From Mucilaginibacter corticis (GTDB lineage: Bacteria; Bacteroidota; Bacteroidia; Sphingobacteriales; Sphingobacteriaceae): a stretch of DNA of 64,000 nucleotides. The position numbers were made by a program, and so were the translations under genes. Where the stretch lies: assembly GCF_007558865.1 (NCBI RefSeq), contig NZ_VLPK01000006.1, positions 124,001-188,000 of the forward strand, written 5' to 3'. Shown here one piece after another: positions 18,821 to 27,596 of this stretch. The stretch's first letter is position 1. Each line of letters begins with the position of its first letter. Below the pieces are notes generated by a model. It saw only the letters and a list, made by a program, of their open reading frames with translations. It searched no databases and had not been told where the DNA came from.

Positions 18821-18860
18821 CTGCGTCAATCATGAAAAGCGATCAGACAAAGGAGTTGAA
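18821..18860 (+). repeat. 40-bp direct repeat, left of Xre-RES module
   Basis: CTGCGTCAATCATGAAAAGC followed by GATCAGACAAAGGAGTTGAA. It recurs with few changes at 19969-20009 beyond the toxin gene, so the pair brackets the toxin-antitoxin cassette. Confidence 0.7.
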
Positions 18861-18881
18861 AATCGTCATCAATTTTTGGAA

Positions 18882-18901
18882 TTAAAGACAAATGTCTTTA
18901 A
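18882..18901. promoter_or_regulatory. Inverted repeat, probable antitoxin operator
   Basis: TTAAAGACA - AA - TGTCTTTAA, perfect 9-bp arms, ending 25 bp before the antitoxin ATG. A related half-site (GACATAAAGG) sits between it and the ATG. Xre antitoxins of this family autoregulate, which fits the location. Confidence 0.6.
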
Positions 18902-18926
18902 CTTTGAGGACACATGACATAAAGGT

Positions 18927-19403
18927 ATGAAAACATTAGATATCAGATCACTTACCGAAGGAGTGGATGAGTATAGCCGGGCGTATTGGTATTTCTTACC
19001 CGATGATCATCAGAAAAATGAAAACCGTTGCAAAACCCGCTTAGATGTGCTGGACTGCATCCGGCATGGTGTTCCCTACGATGCCATCGAAATTATTTTG
19101 GACCGGACCTCGGTTTCCCGGAAAGTATTAGCGCAGATCCTGCACCTCAGTGTCCGCCAGATGAACCGTTACGATAAAAACGACCTGCTCCCGGTAGAAC
19201 AATCCGGTTTTATCTATGAGTTTAGCCGGCTGTATATCCGCGGCCTTGATATTTTCGGCGATGTCGAAACATTGGAAAATTGGCTGAACAGACCTCAGCT
19301 GGCTTTGGGCAACCAGGTCCCGCTTGAACTGCTGGATACCGCTGAAGGCTACCGCCTGGTCCATGATGTACTGGCCCAGATCGAATTTGGTTTTTACGCG
19401 TGA
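18927..19403 (+). CDS. Xre/ParS-type antitoxin (DUF2384) of an Xre-RES toxin-antitoxin pair
   Basis: 158 residues. An HTH-like segment (VSRKVLAQILHLSVRQMNRY) is followed by a C-terminal toxin-binding domain with ETLENWLNRPQLALGNQVPLELLDTAEGYRLVHDVL, the classic 'aWL..pn.alGg.tPlelL.t..G...V...L' signature. It neutralises the RES toxin and represses its own operon. The stop overlaps the toxin GTG by four bases (GTGA), indicating translational coupling. Base composition is richer in G+C than the island to its left by eye. Confidence 0.93.
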   Translation: MKTLDIRSLTEGVDEYSRAYWYFLPDDHQKNENRCKTRLDVLDCIRHGVPYDAIEIILDRTSVSRKVLAQILHLSVRQMNRYDKNDLLPVEQSGFIYEFSRLYIRGLDIFGDVETLENWLNRPQLALGNQVPLELLDTAEGYRLVHDVLAQIEFGFYA

Positions 19404-19858
19404 AGCTTTACCGGATCGCCCGCGAAAAATATGCTTCGGACCTGAGCGGCCAGGGCGGCCTTTTTTCCGCCGCGCGCTGGCATGACCGTCTCCCGGTCAT
19501 TTACACGTCCTTAAATTCTTCCACCTGTATTTTGGAAAAACTGGTCCATCTGCGGCCCGAAGAAATCCACCATGACCTTGTCCTGACGATACTCGAAGCC
19601 CCCGACACCGTTAGCCAGGAGGCACTGGATGCCACGCAACTACCGGCTGACTGGGCGACTTACCCCGCCCCTGCTTTTCTGCAATTGATCGGCAATACCT
19701 GGCTGCGCAACCGAAGCGCGCTATTATTGTTCGTCCCCAGTGTCATCGACCCGCTCGCGCAGAACGTACTGATCAACCCGTTGCATCCCGAAGCAGGCGG
19801 CGTGCAGGTAATTCATCAACAGCCATTTTATTATGATGAGCGTTTGTTCAAGCGATAA
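19400..19858 (+). CDS. RES-domain toxin (NAD+-degrading type)
   Basis: 152 residues from a GTG. The RES family has conserved Arg, Tyr and Glu, here R5 in LYRIA, Y35 in VIYTSLNSSTCILE and E46 in CILEKLVHL, with a later Ser/Asn region (NTWLRNRSALLLFVPS) and the end HPEA. Characterised relatives deplete NAD+. It is coupled to the antitoxin upstream. Length and motifs appear complete. Confidence 0.92.
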   Translation: MKLYRIAREKYASDLSGQGGLFSAARWHDRLPVIYTSLNSSTCILEKLVHLRPEEIHHDLVLTILEAPDTVSQEALDATQLPADWATYPAPAFLQLIGNTWLRNRSALLLFVPSVIDPLAQNVLINPLHPEAGGVQVIHQQPFYYDERLFKR

Positions 19859-19968
19859 GCCTTATCGCCTGTCTATCTAATCAGGCGTTCTGCCATTTGC
19901 CCGGATCATAGGGCAGCCGCTGCTGTTTTTTCCCGCAGCGTTTACAGTTGCGTGAAGACGGGTTCCGG

Positions 19969-20009
19969 CTGCGCCATTCATGAAAACCGATCAGACAAAG
20001 GAGGTTGAA
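19969..20009 (+). repeat. 40-bp direct repeat, right of Xre-RES module
   Basis: CTGCGCCATTCATGAAAACC followed by GATCAGACAAAGGAGGTTGAA. It matches 18821-18860 with about four differences, including small indels. Confidence 0.7.
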
Positions 20010-20041
20010 CATAGGGAACAATATACCCTAAAATTTTGATG

Positions 20042-20071
20042 AAAAAAAACGGGGCCGCCTCGCGCGGCCCC
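20042..20071 (-). terminator. Strong rho-independent terminator of the serC operon
   Basis: Perfect 8-bp GC stem GGGGCCGC / GCGGCCCC with 5-nt loop (20051-20071). On the minus strand it is followed by a run of eight T. It ends 12 bp beyond the stop of the SDR gene. Confidence 0.9.
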
Positions 20072-20082
20072 TAAACCACCTA

Positions 20083-21039
20083 TTAAACTAAAATTGCTTT
20101 GTGAGCCTCTTTGATATGTTGCAGCATGTCTGCTGTCATATTTTCTAAATTAAACGCCGGTTCCCATCCCCAGTCCGCTCCCGCCTGCGTATCATCTACA
20201 CTCGCCGGCCAGCTCTCCGCGATCGCCTGGCGAAAATCCGGCGCACATTGCATCGTAAATCCCGGGATATGATCGCGGATCGCAGCGGCAATATCACAGG
20301 GCGCGAAACTCATCCCCGCGATATTGTAGGAAGTGCGGATACTGATCTTTTCCTTCGGCGCCTCCATCAGTTCCAGCGTGGCCCTGATCGCATCCGGCAT
20401 ATACATCATCGGCAGGCAGCAATCCTCTTCCAGAAAACAGTTAAAATGACCGTCCCGGATCGCTTTATGATAAATATCCACCGCGTAATCCGTCGTGCCG
20501 CCGCCCGGGGGCGCGGTATGCGAGATCAGCCCCGGGAAACGGAGACTCCGTACATCTACCCCGAAGTTCTCGAAATAATAGTTGCAGAAATGCTCCCCCG
20601 CTTTTTTACTGATCCCGTAAACGGTAATGGGTTCCGCGCGTGCATGCTGGCGGCAGTTATGTTTGGCAGATGTAGGGCCGAAAATGGCGATGCTGCTGGG
20701 CCAGAAGATTTTATCCAGTTTATGGTCGCGCGCGATCTGCAGGACGGACATCAGGCTTTGCACGTTGAGTGTCCAGGCGGCGTTGATGTCTTTTTCGCCA
20801 TTGGCGGAAAGCATCGCTGCCAGTAAATAGATCTGCGTGATGCCTTTGTCCAGCACGACTTGTTCGATGCGGTCATGTTGTAAGGCGTTCAGGGCGATGT
20901 AATTGGGCTGCTCGTTCTCCCGGGCGATATCGCTGGGGAAAACGTTGGCTTCGCCATATTTGGCGCTTAAGGCGGTGGTCAGTTCGGTCCCGATCTGGCC
21001 AAGCGCGCCGATAATCAGTATTTTGGGTTGTTTAGTCAT
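20083..21039 (-). CDS. SDR-type L-threonine 3-dehydrogenase-like NAD-dependent epimerase family protein
   Basis: 318 residues from the ATG at 21039, whose start overlaps the previous stop by 8 bp. Rossmann motif GALGQIG (11-17), YGISK catalytic pair (Y141, K145), and the segment FPGLISHTAPPGGGTTDYAV with LPMMYMPDAIRATLELM, which I associate with SDR-type threonine dehydrogenases of Bacteroidota. The expected reaction is NAD+-dependent oxidation of L-threonine to 2-amino-3-ketobutyrate. Grouping with serC suits serine/threonine/glycine metabolism. A nucleotide-sugar epimerase is the alternative. Confidence 0.85.
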   Translation of the reverse strand: MTKQPKILIIGALGQIGTELTTALSAKYGEANVFPSDIARENEQPNYIALNALQHDRIEQVVLDKGITQIYLLAAMLSANGEKDINAAWTLNVQSLMSVLQIARDHKLDKIFWPSSIAIFGPTSAKHNCRQHARAEPITVYGISKKAGEHFCNYYFENFGVDVRSLRFPGLISHTAPPGGGTTDYAVDIYHKAIRDGHFNCFLEEDCCLPMMYMPDAIRATLELMEAPKEKISIRTSYNIAGMSFAPCDIAAAIRDHIPGFTMQCAPDFRQAIAESWPASVDDTQAGADWGWEPAFNLENMTADMLQHIKEAHKAILV

Positions 21040-22141
21040 AATGTAATGCGGATATATCTTTTCCTTCGAAGCTGTGCTGGTACATGAGTAAACCATAAGG
21101 TACTTTCGGATCGACCCAGGTCGATTTCGGCGGCAGGAGCTGGCCCTTTGCCGCAGCGGCCATCAGGTCGTCCACGCTCATGGGCTGTAATTTAAAAGCG
21201 ATCGCTTCGGGATGTAATTTTAATAAACTGTCTATTTCAAGATCGGCGCTTTCACCGCCGATACATTTTAAACGGCTGTCGGTTCGCGGATCGGTGATCC
21301 CGAACAACGGGGCCAGGATCTGTTCCTGTAAGGAAACGACATCCAATGCTTCACTGTTATTTAATTGGAGTTCGTACCAGATGCCGTCTACGTATAGCTC
21401 AAAACTTCCTTTGCTGCGCCTCTTAAAATCTTGTTTGATTTCACAAATTTCGGCGAGGCGTTGTAATAAATAGGTCTTATTGATGGGGAGTTGCGGGATA
21501 ACAACACGGTGATAGTCGATGATTCGGAGCTGATCGGACGCGATGTACAAACTGGAGATCCAGGAGTCCGGGTTGTTCCTGACCGTTCCGGCCAGGCGGT
21601 GGTGCCCGTCGGCCAAATATGATTCCTCAATTCCTTTAAATGCTTTGATCAATTCATTCACGGTTACCGGATCTTCGATCTTCAATATCCGATTTGTTGC
21701 TGCTTCAGGATGAGCATTGCAGGCTTCCCCGATGATTCGGTTAATCGTTTCATCAGACGGGTAGGTCAATACAATGGGACTGCCTTCCAGGCCAGTATGC
21801 CTGCGGTAATTACAGATCCGACGCTCGCTGTCCGCCAGCGTCTGCTCATGCAATTTGATCCTGCCCTCCACATAATCCTGCACCGCCGTGAGGGTCCAAA
21901 TCCCCGTTTGCCGGTAACCCGGCTGAACGATCTCGTAAATATAAATACCTGCCTGTTCGTCCAGGTGCAAATTACCTTGCGCTTTCAGCAGGTCGATCCT
22001 ATTCCGGATCTCCGCATAAGCGGCCATTTGCCGTTCCTCCGTTTCCGGACGGACCCGCGCCGGCGCTTCCAACAGGTCCTTCAACTTGCCTGAATATGAG
22101 GGTTCGGGCCGCAAGGCGCGGAAAGGTTTAATTGTTGCCAT
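21032..22141 (-). CDS. DUF1015-family protein
   Basis: 369 residues from the ATG at 22141, which lies inside the end of serC (14-bp overlap). It contains IKPFRALRP near the start and YLADGHHRLAGT, the hallmark 'aDGHHRy' of DUF1015. In Bacteroidota the family is regularly encoded beside serC and serA, but no enzymatic activity is established to my knowledge. Its two overlaps, with serC upstream and the SDR downstream, show a translationally coupled operon. serA itself is absent here. Confidence 0.9.
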   Translation of the reverse strand: MATIKPFRALRPEPSYSGKLKDLLEAPARVRPETEERQMAAYAEIRNRIDLLKAQGNLHLDEQAGIYIYEIVQPGYRQTGIWTLTAVQDYVEGRIKLHEQTLADSERRICNYRRHTGLEGSPIVLTYPSDETINRIIGEACNAHPEAATNRILKIEDPVTVNELIKAFKGIEESYLADGHHRLAGTVRNNPDSWISSLYIASDQLRIIDYHRVVIPQLPINKTYLLQRLAEICEIKQDFKRRSKGSFELYVDGIWYELQLNNSEALDVVSLQEQILAPLFGITDPRTDSRLKCIGGESADLEIDSLLKLHPEAIAFKLQPMSVDDLMAAAAKGQLLPPKSTWVDPKVPYGLLMYQHSFEGKDISALHYD

Positions 22142-23168
22142 AGTCCTGCATACCTTTAACCAATGCCTGTACACTTTCATACGGCAAGGCGTTATACAAA
22201 GAAGCCCGGAAACCGCCTACCGTACGGTAACCCGCTATCCCGACGATCCCGCGCTGCTCACAAAAAGCTAAAAAGTCTTTTTCTTTACCGGCGTCGTGCA
22301 TTTTAAACGTGACGTTCATCACCGAACGTTCCTCTTTTTTTGCCAGCCCGTAAAACAGTGGGTTACGGTCGATCTCATCATACAGCAATTGCGCCTTGGC
22401 CCGGTTCTCCAGCTGGGTAAACTTCACCCCGCCCCTGCTTTTCAGCCAGCGCAAGTTCAACATAGCCGCATAGATCGCAAAAACAGGCGGTGTATTATAC
22501 ATCGAGCCATGCTCCCGGTAAACCCGGTAATCCAGGATCGCGTGTACCTTGTTCCGGATACTGTCCAAAAAGCTGTTCCGGGCAATGACCAGGGTCATGC
22601 CCGCCGGCCCCATATTCTTTTGCGCCCCGGCATAGACCAGGTCGAATTGCGTGATATCGACCGGGCGGCTGAAAATGTCCGAAGACATATCGCAAACTAA
22701 GGGCGCCAGTGTCACCGGGAAAACAGGCAGTTGCGTACCTTCTATCGTATTATTGGAAGTGATATGAAAATAAGCCGCTTCCTTGGGGATCAAGGCATCG
22801 GCTTTATCTACTACCTTTACCTGGCCTGTAACCTTTGCCTCGCTGATCGCCTTTTTCCCGAAATAACCGCCGTCCAAATAATAAGCGGTTTGCTCTGATC
22901 CCAAAAAGTTCATCGGGATCATGGCAAACTGCATACTGGCTCCACCCTGCAGGAAAAGCACGCTGTAGGTATCGGGGACTTGCAAGAGTTCCCTGACCAG
23001 TTTTTCGGTTTCAAAAATGACCGCGCTAAAAGCTGGTGAACGGTGCGAGATCTCCAGCAGGGATAAACCCGAGCCGTCCAGTTCCCGTACCGCCTCAGCC
23101 GATCCTTCTAATACGACGGGCGGCAAAATGCAGGGCCCTGCCCCGAAGTTGTGCTTTGTTTGTGACAT
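22128..23168 (-). CDS. serC: Phosphoserine aminotransferase
   Basis: PLP enzyme converting 3-phosphohydroxypyruvate and glutamate to phosphoserine in serine (and pyridoxine) synthesis. 346 residues, beginning HNFGAGPCILP, with SGLSLLEISHRSPAF, FLQGGASMQF and the PLP lysine K184 in YAGAQKNMGPAG, all standard for SerC. First gene of a three-gene coupled operon ending at the terminator at 20042-20071. Confidence 0.97.
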   Translation of the reverse strand: MSQTKHNFGAGPCILPPVVLEGSAEAVRELDGSGLSLLEISHRSPAFSAVIFETEKLVRELLQVPDTYSVLFLQGGASMQFAMIPMNFLGSEQTAYYLDGGYFGKKAISEAKVTGQVKVVDKADALIPKEAAYFHITSNNTIEGTQLPVFPVTLAPLVCDMSSDIFSRPVDITQFDLVYAGAQKNMGPAGMTLVIARNSFLDSIRNKVHAILDYRVYREHGSMYNTPPVFAIYAAMLNLRWLKSRGGVKFTQLENRAKAQLLYDEIDRNPLFYGLAKKEERSVMNVTFKMHDAGKEKDFLAFCEQRGIVGIAGYRTVGGFRASLYNALPYESVQALVKGMQDYGNN

Positions 23169-23213
23169 GAATATAATTGGTGTATTTGAAGATGTAAATC
23201 TGGATAGTTTTGG

Positions 23214-23243
23214 TTTGAAGTACTATAAGTAACCTTATCTTTG
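23214..23243 (+). promoter_or_regulatory. Bacteroidota-type promoter for fbp, between TTTTGGTTT motifs
   Basis: TTTG with its TTG at 23215-23217, an 18-bp spacer and TATCTTTG (23236-23243) match the Bacteroidota sigma consensus TTG-N19-TAnnTTTG. The leader to the fbp ATG would be about 185 nt. TTTTGGTTT occurs at 23208 and 23310 and inverted at 23251, around the promoter, and may be regulator half-sites. Confidence 0.55.
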
Positions 23244-23433
23244 GGAAACAAAACCAAAAACTCGCATTTAAAAGCATAAAGTAACAATTAAATTGTTTTA
23301 GAACTATTTTTTTGGTTTTAATAACCAGTTTCGATACAATAAGTAAAACGGTTTACCACATTTCCGGAGCCTGTCTATTTGTGATTTAAGAAGATAAGCA
23401 TGTATCTTGCCAAAAATCCAATACACTAAGCCT

Positions 23434-24456
23434 ATGACAAAAACCATCACTTTGGGCCAATTTATTATCGAGAGGCAGGCGGACTTTCCTTATGCCAAAG
23501 GCGAGCTTTCCCGCCTGTTGCGGGACATCGGCATCGCCGCCAAGATCGTCAACCGCGAGGTCAATAAAGCCGGCCTGATGGATATCCTCGGGCAGGCAGG
23601 CAGCACGAATATCCAGGGCGAAAGCCAGCAGAAACTGGACGTCTACGCCGACCAGCAATTTATCGCGGCCCTCAAATCAGGCGGCGAATGTTGTATCGTC
23701 GCTTCAGAAGAAAACGAAGAGATCATCCGTTTAGATTCTGACATTTCCAAAAACGCCAAATATATCGTGGCGATTGACCCGCTGGACGGCTCGTCCAATA
23801 TTGATGTGAATGTGCCTGTCGGCACCATATTTTCCATTTACAGGCGGCGTACTGCAAGCGGCCCCGCGACACTCCATGATGTCCTGCAGAAAGGTACCGA
23901 ACAGGTCGCCGCGGGCTATATCATCTACGGCTCCTCTACCATGCTGGTCTATACCACCGGCAAAGGCGTGAATGGCTTTACGCTTGATCCGTCCATCGGT
24001 GAATTCTGCCTGTCACATCCGAATCTCAAAATTCCCGAGACCGGTACGCTATATTCCATCAATGAAGGCAATTACGTGCATTTCCCGCAGGGCGTAAAAG
24101 ACTATATCAAATACTGCCAGGTGGAAGATGCCGCGACACGGAGGCCCTACGCCTCCCGCTACATCGGCTCCATGGTAGCCGACATTCACCGCAACCTGAT
24201 CAAAGGCGGCATCTTTATCTACCCTGTAACCTCTTCCGCTCCAAACGGAAAACTGCGCCTGGTCTACGAATGTAACCCGATGGCGTTCATCATCGAACAG
24301 GCGGGCGGCAAAGCCACCAACGGAAGCTCCCGTATCTTAGATCTTGATGTATACGAACTACACCAGCGTGCCCCTATCTTTATCGGTTCCAAAGCGATGG
24401 TAAGCGTAGCTGAACAATTTATGCAAAACACCTATGAAAGAATTAGACAAAACTGA
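23434..24456 (+). CDS. fbp: Class 1 fructose-1,6-bisphosphatase
   Basis: Gluconeogenic enzyme hydrolysing fructose-1,6-bisphosphate. 340 residues from the ATG at 23434; an in-frame TTG at 23407 would add nine residues and is less likely. Metal-binding EENEE (92-96) and DPLDGSSNID (115-124) are intact, as are the C-terminal LRLVYECNPMAFIIEQAGG and family ending. The downstream Lrp gene starts inside its last codons (23-bp overlap). Confidence 0.97.
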   Translation: MTKTITLGQFIIERQADFPYAKGELSRLLRDIGIAAKIVNREVNKAGLMDILGQAGSTNIQGESQQKLDVYADQQFIAALKSGGECCIVASEENEEIIRLDSDISKNAKYIVAIDPLDGSSNIDVNVPVGTIFSIYRRRTASGPATLHDVLQKGTEQVAAGYIIYGSSTMLVYTTGKGVNGFTLDPSIGEFCLSHPNLKIPETGTLYSINEGNYVHFPQGVKDYIKYCQVEDAATRRPYASRYIGSMVADIHRNLIKGGIFIYPVTSSAPNGKLRLVYECNPMAFIIEQAGGKATNGSSRILDLDVYELHQRAPIFIGSKAMVSVAEQFMQNTYERIRQN

Positions 24457-24895
24457 CCAGGGCATTTTAAAGCTCCTGGAGCAGGACTGTACCCTGACCC
24501 ATAAAGAGATTGCCTTTCGTCTCCATAAATCCGTCAACGCCATCCATACCCGCATCCGCAGCCTGGAAAACACGGGCTACATCAAGCGATACCGAGCCGA
24601 AGTCGATCATAAAAAGGTCGGCAAGGGCCTCATCTGTTACGTACAGGTACAACTCAAACAACATTCCAAAGAGAGCCTCGCCGCATACCGCAGCGAAGTC
24701 GTTAAAGTAGCCGAGGTCATGGAATGCTACCACCTCACCGGCTCCTTCGATTTCCTCCTGCGCGTCGCCTGCCGGGACATCGATGAATACGACCATATCC
24801 TCAACGAGATCCTCTCTGCTTTGCCGGATGTCGGCAATATGCAGAGCTTGTTTGTCATGTCAGAAGTGAAACATGAAACGGGATATATGTTTTAA
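24434..24895 (+). CDS. Lrp/AsnC-family transcriptional regulator
   Basis: 153 residues: an N-terminal winged HTH (LDKTDQGILKLLEQDCTLTHKEIAFRLHKSVNAIHTRIRSLE) and a C-terminal RAM ligand-binding domain (MECYHLTGSFDFLLRVACRDIDEYDHILNEIL). It overlaps fbp by 23 bp, so the two are co-transcribed and coupled. It probably senses an amino acid and could act on the neighbouring serC or fbp promoters. A terminator follows. Confidence 0.95.
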   Translation: MKELDKTDQGILKLLEQDCTLTHKEIAFRLHKSVNAIHTRIRSLENTGYIKRYRAEVDHKKVGKGLICYVQVQLKQHSKESLAAYRSEVVKVAEVMECYHLTGSFDFLLRVACRDIDEYDHILNEILSALPDVGNMQSLFVMSEVKHETGYMF

Positions 24896-24903
24896 ACCAA
24901 AAC

Positions 24904-24936
24904 AGAAAGACCGGAAGCACGGTCTTTCTTGTTTTT
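24904..24936 (+). terminator. Rho-independent terminator of fbp-lrp
   Basis: Stem AGAAAGACCG / CGGTCTTTCT (10 bp, perfect), 6-nt loop, then TGTTTTTT. It starts 9 bp after the Lrp stop. Confidence 0.88.
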
Positions 24937-24978
24937 TACTCATTTCAGCGTACTTGATTATCCACCAATGGTTAGTTT

Positions 24979-27564
24979 TCACCAGGTTGGCTGGCCTGCC
25001 TTCATTTTTTCCAAGGTCTTTTTTAATTCAGGATCCTCGCTTGTTGCGATCGCTTTATTTTCCCATTCTATTGCCTCCTCTTTCCGTCCCAGTTTGTACA
25101 GGATGTTAGCGTATGTATCGATTGAACCGCCGTCTTTGTATTGTTCACGTCCCAATACGATCTTTTGCCAGTTTAAGGCACTTTCCAATTCGAACTTATC
25201 GACACTTTTAAGAAATATGGTCCAGGAATCATTGTTAATGTTCAAACCATTCACATCGGCATCAAATTTTTTGTAAATAATATTCTTATATTTTACGAAT
25301 AGCGGCCAGTTCTGCTTGTTCCAGGCAAATCCGGCGATGGCATGAGCCGATGCACGTTCACCAATTTTGCCGTACTTTTCTGTTACTTTTTGGGCTACAG
25401 TATCAAGTATTGCTAAATTAGTCTCATTATCTAGTTTGGATAATATCTCACTCATCAAAATATTAACGGCAAAATTTTGGCGTTGCGGATTGTCAGATTT
25501 ACTGAAAAGTTGAAATCCTTTATCCTTACTAGTCCTAGTAATCTGGGAAATAAAAACGGCATTTTGATCAATGTCAGGATATTTTAACTTATCAATATAA
25601 GCATTCCCGATCTTCGTAAGGTTTTCCTGGTCTTTTTTATGTAGCGCCATTATTGTTAACCCTCTTAGGAAGGTTGAATCCTGGTTCGGATTTTGATTGA
25701 ACTTATCTAAAAGAGTCTGATATTGTACATCAGTTTGGATATTATTAGTATTACCGATGGTGGTCGATAAATGATATGGCGCGGTTCGTATCAATTGGCT
25801 ATTGATCTCTTTCAGCCTGGTCAACGGCACTTTGGCTATTTCCCGATCGTAGGTGATCAAACCGTTTTCTTCTCCCTCCACGTCAAACGGTTGGGTATAG
25901 ATACTGCCTGAAAGGCCTTGTTCTTTTAATTGATAGAGTTTTTTGATCATGTGATCGTATCTACTTTCCAGGTCCTTTGGCAAAACCTGTACATAACCCC
26001 ATCCAGTAATATCGTTCCATTCATGTCCCGTTACCGATACGCCTATACCGCCAAACTCACCGCAGACCATTGCCTTGTTGTTTTGATTTAACGAAATCAT
26101 TGGATTCGGATAACTATGAATATCCGTGATATCTGCATTAACGTAAGATGTATCTGCGCCCTTAGCCTTTTGGTTATTGACATAAAGAATGCCGCCTGAA
26201 TGGCCGTTTACCAATCTAGTTGGATCCGATATTTTTAACCAATTTGTCATTCTCGCCTGGTCATAGGCTCCCCATTCTTCATTAAACAGAACCCAAGTGG
26301 TTATACTCGGATAATTATGCAACTGATTAACAATCTCTTTGCTTTCTTTTTCAAATTCGACTTTAGCTCCAGGTCTAAGCTGTTGATCGGGATTTACCAT
26401 ATCTTGCCAAACCAATATTCCCAATTTATCGGCGTAATAATACCACCTGGCAGGTTCAACCTTTATATGTTTCCTAATCGTATTAAAACCCATAGCTTTA
26501 ATAGCTTCGACATCAAATTTCAGAGCTGCATCCGTTGGAGCGGAATATAAACCGTCGGGCCAGAAACCCTGATCCAGGGTGCCTAAGTTATAATACGGTT
26601 TGTTGTTTAAACATATCCTACTGATTCCTTTAATGTCTTTGGCTACACCAATTTTGCGCATTCCAAAATAGGATTTAACCTGATCCTTACCCAATATGAC
26701 AGTCAGGTCATACAAATGCGGATTTTCCGGCGACCAAAGTTTCATGTCTTTGACCGGAACGTTGATTACTGTATTCGCTTTACCCGCAATGATACAGTTA
26801 TCCGTTTTAAGTTTAACAGTGCCATTTACGTGTGAATGTACAATCACGCTAACTAGCTTTTTGTCAATATCTGGTGTAATCGTTAAGCTCTCGATATAGT
26901 TTTTCTGAACAACCTCCATCCAAACGGTTTGCCATATTCCGGAACTTGGTGTATAGTAGATATTCGCAGGATTCAAAGTTTGCTTTCCATGGGGTTGAAT
27001 ACCAGCATCTGTCGGATCAAATACTTTTACCTTTAACTCATTGCTCCCAGCTTTAAGTTCACTTGTGATATCGACTGTAAAAGCTGTATAGCCGCCTTCG
27101 TGTTTGACGACTTCTTTGCCGTTAACGAAGACTGTAGCTTGCCAGTCTACTGCTCCAAAATGTAATAACACCCTATCACCAGTTTTGGACTTTGGTTTTA
27201 ATACTTTTCTTTTGTACCATAGTTCCTGATCAGGCAACAAGCTCTTCTGCACTCCCGACAACGCTGATTCTATAGGATACGGCACCAAGATCCGGCCGCC
27301 AAAATTTTCTTTTGGCTGTTCACCTTTGTGAACGATTGCGTAATCCCATAGCCCATTCAAATTTATCCAGTTCGTTCTCATTAATTGCGGGCGCGGATAG
27401 GCATCATGGTTGTGCAAAGCGGTGACTTCTTTTGCCCATCTCGTTTGAAGAACAGCGGGTTGCATTTTGTAACTGTGTTGAGCTATCGTTTTGCCAACTA
27501 TTAGCAAGTACACTGCAATCAATGTATATAATCTAGTTTTCATTATTTTTGATTTGATCATCAT
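24979..27564 (-). CDS. Secreted glycoside hydrolase family 2 enzyme with helical C-terminal extension
   Basis: 861 residues with an export signal ending in GKTIAQ (an internal ATG at 27543 gives a cleaner signal). Sugar-binding jelly roll (about 60-220), Ig-like domain, then the GH2 barrel with FNTIRKHIKVEPARWYYYADKLGILVWQDM, acid/base E429 in VLFNEEWG and nucleophile E503 in VCGEFGG. The family includes beta-galactosidases, glucuronidases and mannosidases; specificity cannot be called. The last 200 residues are helical with TPR-like periodicity (NILYKLGRKEEAIEWENKAI), unusual for GH2. Last gene of the utilisation operon. Confidence 0.92.
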   Translation of the reverse strand: MMIKSKIMKTRLYTLIAVYLLIVGKTIAQHSYKMQPAVLQTRWAKEVTALHNHDAYPRPQLMRTNWINLNGLWDYAIVHKGEQPKENFGGRILVPYPIESALSGVQKSLLPDQELWYKRKVLKPKSKTGDRVLLHFGAVDWQATVFVNGKEVVKHEGGYTAFTVDITSELKAGSNELKVKVFDPTDAGIQPHGKQTLNPANIYYTPSSGIWQTVWMEVVQKNYIESLTITPDIDKKLVSVIVHSHVNGTVKLKTDNCIIAGKANTVINVPVKDMKLWSPENPHLYDLTVILGKDQVKSYFGMRKIGVAKDIKGISRICLNNKPYYNLGTLDQGFWPDGLYSAPTDAALKFDVEAIKAMGFNTIRKHIKVEPARWYYYADKLGILVWQDMVNPDQQLRPGAKVEFEKESKEIVNQLHNYPSITTWVLFNEEWGAYDQARMTNWLKISDPTRLVNGHSGGILYVNNQKAKGADTSYVNADITDIHSYPNPMISLNQNNKAMVCGEFGGIGVSVTGHEWNDITGWGYVQVLPKDLESRYDHMIKKLYQLKEQGLSGSIYTQPFDVEGEENGLITYDREIAKVPLTRLKEINSQLIRTAPYHLSTTIGNTNNIQTDVQYQTLLDKFNQNPNQDSTFLRGLTIMALHKKDQENLTKIGNAYIDKLKYPDIDQNAVFISQITRTSKDKGFQLFSKSDNPQRQNFAVNILMSEILSKLDNETNLAILDTVAQKVTEKYGKIGERASAHAIAGFAWNKQNWPLFVKYKNIIYKKFDADVNGLNINNDSWTIFLKSVDKFELESALNWQKIVLGREQYKDGGSIDTYANILYKLGRKEEAIEWENKAIATSEDPELKKTLEKMKAGQPTW

Positions 27565-27596
27565 TAGCTATTAACACATTAGCTAACATTTTTTGG

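Noticed and set aside
20248..20826. 192-codon plus-strand frame opposite the threonine dehydrogenase-like gene
   Set aside because: It is the antisense of a well-supported SDR gene in a GC-rich region, where long shadow frames are common.
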